DNA of 6,575 nucleotides, from the NCBI GenBank assembly GCA_023411775.1, contig JAEYOL010000033.1:1-6575 (forward strand). Direction: 5' to 3'. Shown piece by piece: positions 6,524 to 6,575 of the stretch (positions within the stretch are counted from its first letter, which is position 1; every line of letters begins with the position of its first letter). Origin of the DNA: Bacteroidota bacterium. GTDB taxonomy: Bacteria > Bacteroidota > Bacteroidia > Chitinophagales > Chitinophagaceae. The position numbers and the translations under genes are program-made. Below the pieces are notes generated by a model, which saw only the letters and a list, made by a program, of their open reading frames with translations, made no database searches and had not been told where the DNA came from.

Positions 6524-6575
6524 CCGTCCCTACAGGACGGGATTCCCCGGCACATATTTTTTTCTACCCATAAAG
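6524..6575. repeat. Palindrome with T-rich tail, probable edge of an interspersed repeat
   Basis: CCGTCC (6524-6529) and GGACGG (6535-6540) form a perfect 6-bp stem around CTACA. They are followed by a possible second small stem CGGG (6538-6541) / CCCG (6546-6549), seven T (6557-6563) and CTACCCATAAAG at the window end. The core resembles the GTCCCTACGGGAC-type palindromes, often preceded by TTTCTACC-ATA, that I recall from intergenic regions of Bacteroidota genomes; this was not checked. If so, the terminal CTACCCATAAAG would lead into another palindrome just outside the window. A terminator role is possible but the T-run starts 16 bp after the main stem, or 7 bp after the second. The rest of the 159 bp after nuoN shows no gene. 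Confidence 0.45.

Overview
This window is the distal end of a respiratory complex I (NADH:quinone oxidoreductase, type I) operon. It holds six plus-strand genes in the canonical order nuoI, nuoJ, nuoK, nuoL, nuoM, nuoN. The proteins read as an ordinary Bacteroidota complex I. The near-absence of Shine-Dalgarno sequences, the NuoK and NuoM sequence style, and the type of intergenic repeats suggest a Chitinophagaceae-like bacterium. That family-level placement is inference from recollection, not a search.

Layout: nuoI (1-513, probably cut at its 5' end by the window edge) encodes the peripheral-arm ferredoxin-like subunit with two 4Fe-4S clusters. nuoJ (572-1072) and nuoK (1239-1571) encode small membrane subunits at the junction with the peripheral arm. 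nuoL (1645-3549), nuoM (3556-5034) and nuoN (5046-6416) encode the three antiporter-like proton-channel subunits. All six frames are intact, and the key acidic and lysine residues of the proton path can be read in each membrane subunit examined. Electrons pass through the NuoI clusters towards quinone. The energy released drives proton translocation along the chain of charged residues through J/K, N, M and L.

The unusual material lies between the genes. The L-M and M-N junctions are tight (6 and 11 bp). The I-J, J-K and K-L gaps are wider (58, 166 and 73 bp). The J-K gap is almost filled by an inverted-repeat element whose 36-nt arms each consist of four octamers in register (consensus TTTGAAAA), and it ends 5 bp before the nuoK start. 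The K-L gap holds two small hairpins, the second next to the nuoL start. The 159 bp after nuoN contain a weak terminator-like hairpin with a T-run, then a short GC-rich palindrome with a T-rich tail that looks like the edge of an interspersed repeat array.

I found no new enzymatic or defence system here. The second-look items are the intergenic repeat structures and a lengthened NuoK loop.
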